Made by a program: the position numbers and the translations under genes
NCBI RefSeq assembly: GCF_007741475.1
Contig: NZ_CP036261.1
Span: 7,317,798 to 7,381,797 of the forward strand
Length of the DNA: 64,000 bases
Reading direction: 5' to 3'
Source of the DNA: Rosistilla ulvae
GTDB lineage: Bacteria; Planctomycetota; Planctomycetia; Pirellulales; Pirellulaceae
Shown: in pieces, positions 63,886 to 64,000 of the stretch
Position numbering within the stretch: position 1 is the first letter of the stretch
How the letters are laid out: each line of letters starts with the position of its first letter
Notes under the pieces: model-generated
What the model saw: only the letters and a program-made list of their open reading frames with translations
The model's database searches: none
What the model was told of the DNA's origin: nothing

Positions 63886-64000
63886 ATGCCTGATGAGTCG
63901 GCTTGGGCGGATGTTCAATCGCGCGTCCGGCAGCTCCAGAACAAGAAGATCTCGCCGCAGAAGACGGGCCTATCGCGGGTGCGTTTGGTTCTGCGTTCGT
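63886..64000 (+). CDS. Start of an unknown ORF, truncated by window end
   Basis: An open frame from the ATG at 63886 for 38 codons to the window end (MPDESAWADVQSRVRQLQNK, then basic residues KISPQK and LSRVRLVLRS). Too short to assign. It begins after the tRNA and its terminator. No strong ribosome site. A gene inserted next to a tRNA could be of mobile origin, but nothing here shows it. Confidence 0.4.
   Translation, partial: MPDESAWADVQSRVRQLQNKKISPQKTGLSRVRLVLRS

Overview
This window looks like a piece of a planctomycete chromosome, most likely a Pirellulales relative (Rhodopirellula/Rosistilla type). The clues are two TIGR03000 domains in a Gly/Ser/Tyr-rich exported protein, a DUF1080 protein, a Tat-exported sugar-isomerase-like protein, PknB-type kinases, a giant HEAT/TPR exported protein, an oversized secretin, GC-rich codon use, frequent GTG/TTG starts, and families of GC-rich palindromic intergenic repeats. 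The genus assignment is an inference.

Layout. 1-7.2 kb: a truncated type II NADH dehydrogenase, an NhaD Na+/H+ antiporter, the glycolytic pair gpmI-pgi, and a translationally coupled pair (small membrane-anchored protein plus HTTM protein). 7.2-19.1 kb: TIGR03000 protein, an exported isoaspartyl methyltransferase, Ppx/GppA phosphatase, HAD hydrolase, an HExxH membrane protein, a kinase pair (active PknB kinase followed by an FHA-pseudokinase), a PilZ protein, and rnc-nth. 19.3-31.2 kb: HEAT protein, secreted EEP hydrolase, a planctomycete-specific exported protein, a halogenase-like flavoprotein, a tandem GGDEF protein, an SGNH hydrolase, a lipoprotein and a 1267-residue secretin. 31.3-41.4 kb: asnB with a possible structured leader or small RNA, an RluD-like pseudouridine synthase, a repeat-rich gap, a TPR membrane protein, a DUF2237 protein, a UvrD/PcrA helicase, a MITE-like element and an exported protein. 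41.4-54.2 kb: a 2040-residue HEAT/TPR protein, DUF1080 protein, ilvD, a hydroxypyruvate-isomerase-like protein and an 894-codon membrane protein ORF. 54.6-64 kb: a MoxR-type AAA+/VWA pair, a palindromic repeat array, an adaptor-RND efflux operon, and tRNA-Arg(ACG) with promoter and terminator.

Most of the window is housekeeping or lineage-typical. The strongest new signals are: (i) a 256-bp non-coding element at 39739-39994 with 17-bp terminal inverted repeats and an exact 11-bp target duplication; (ii) two dispersed intergenic repeat families; (iii) the FHA-pseudokinase coupled to an active kinase; (iv) a halogenase-like flavoenzyme; (v) a promoter-to-terminator segment upstream of asnB that could be a small RNA or attenuator; and (vi) an endonuclease III with rearranged cluster cysteines. 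I saw no CRISPR array, rRNA, prophage or intact transposase.
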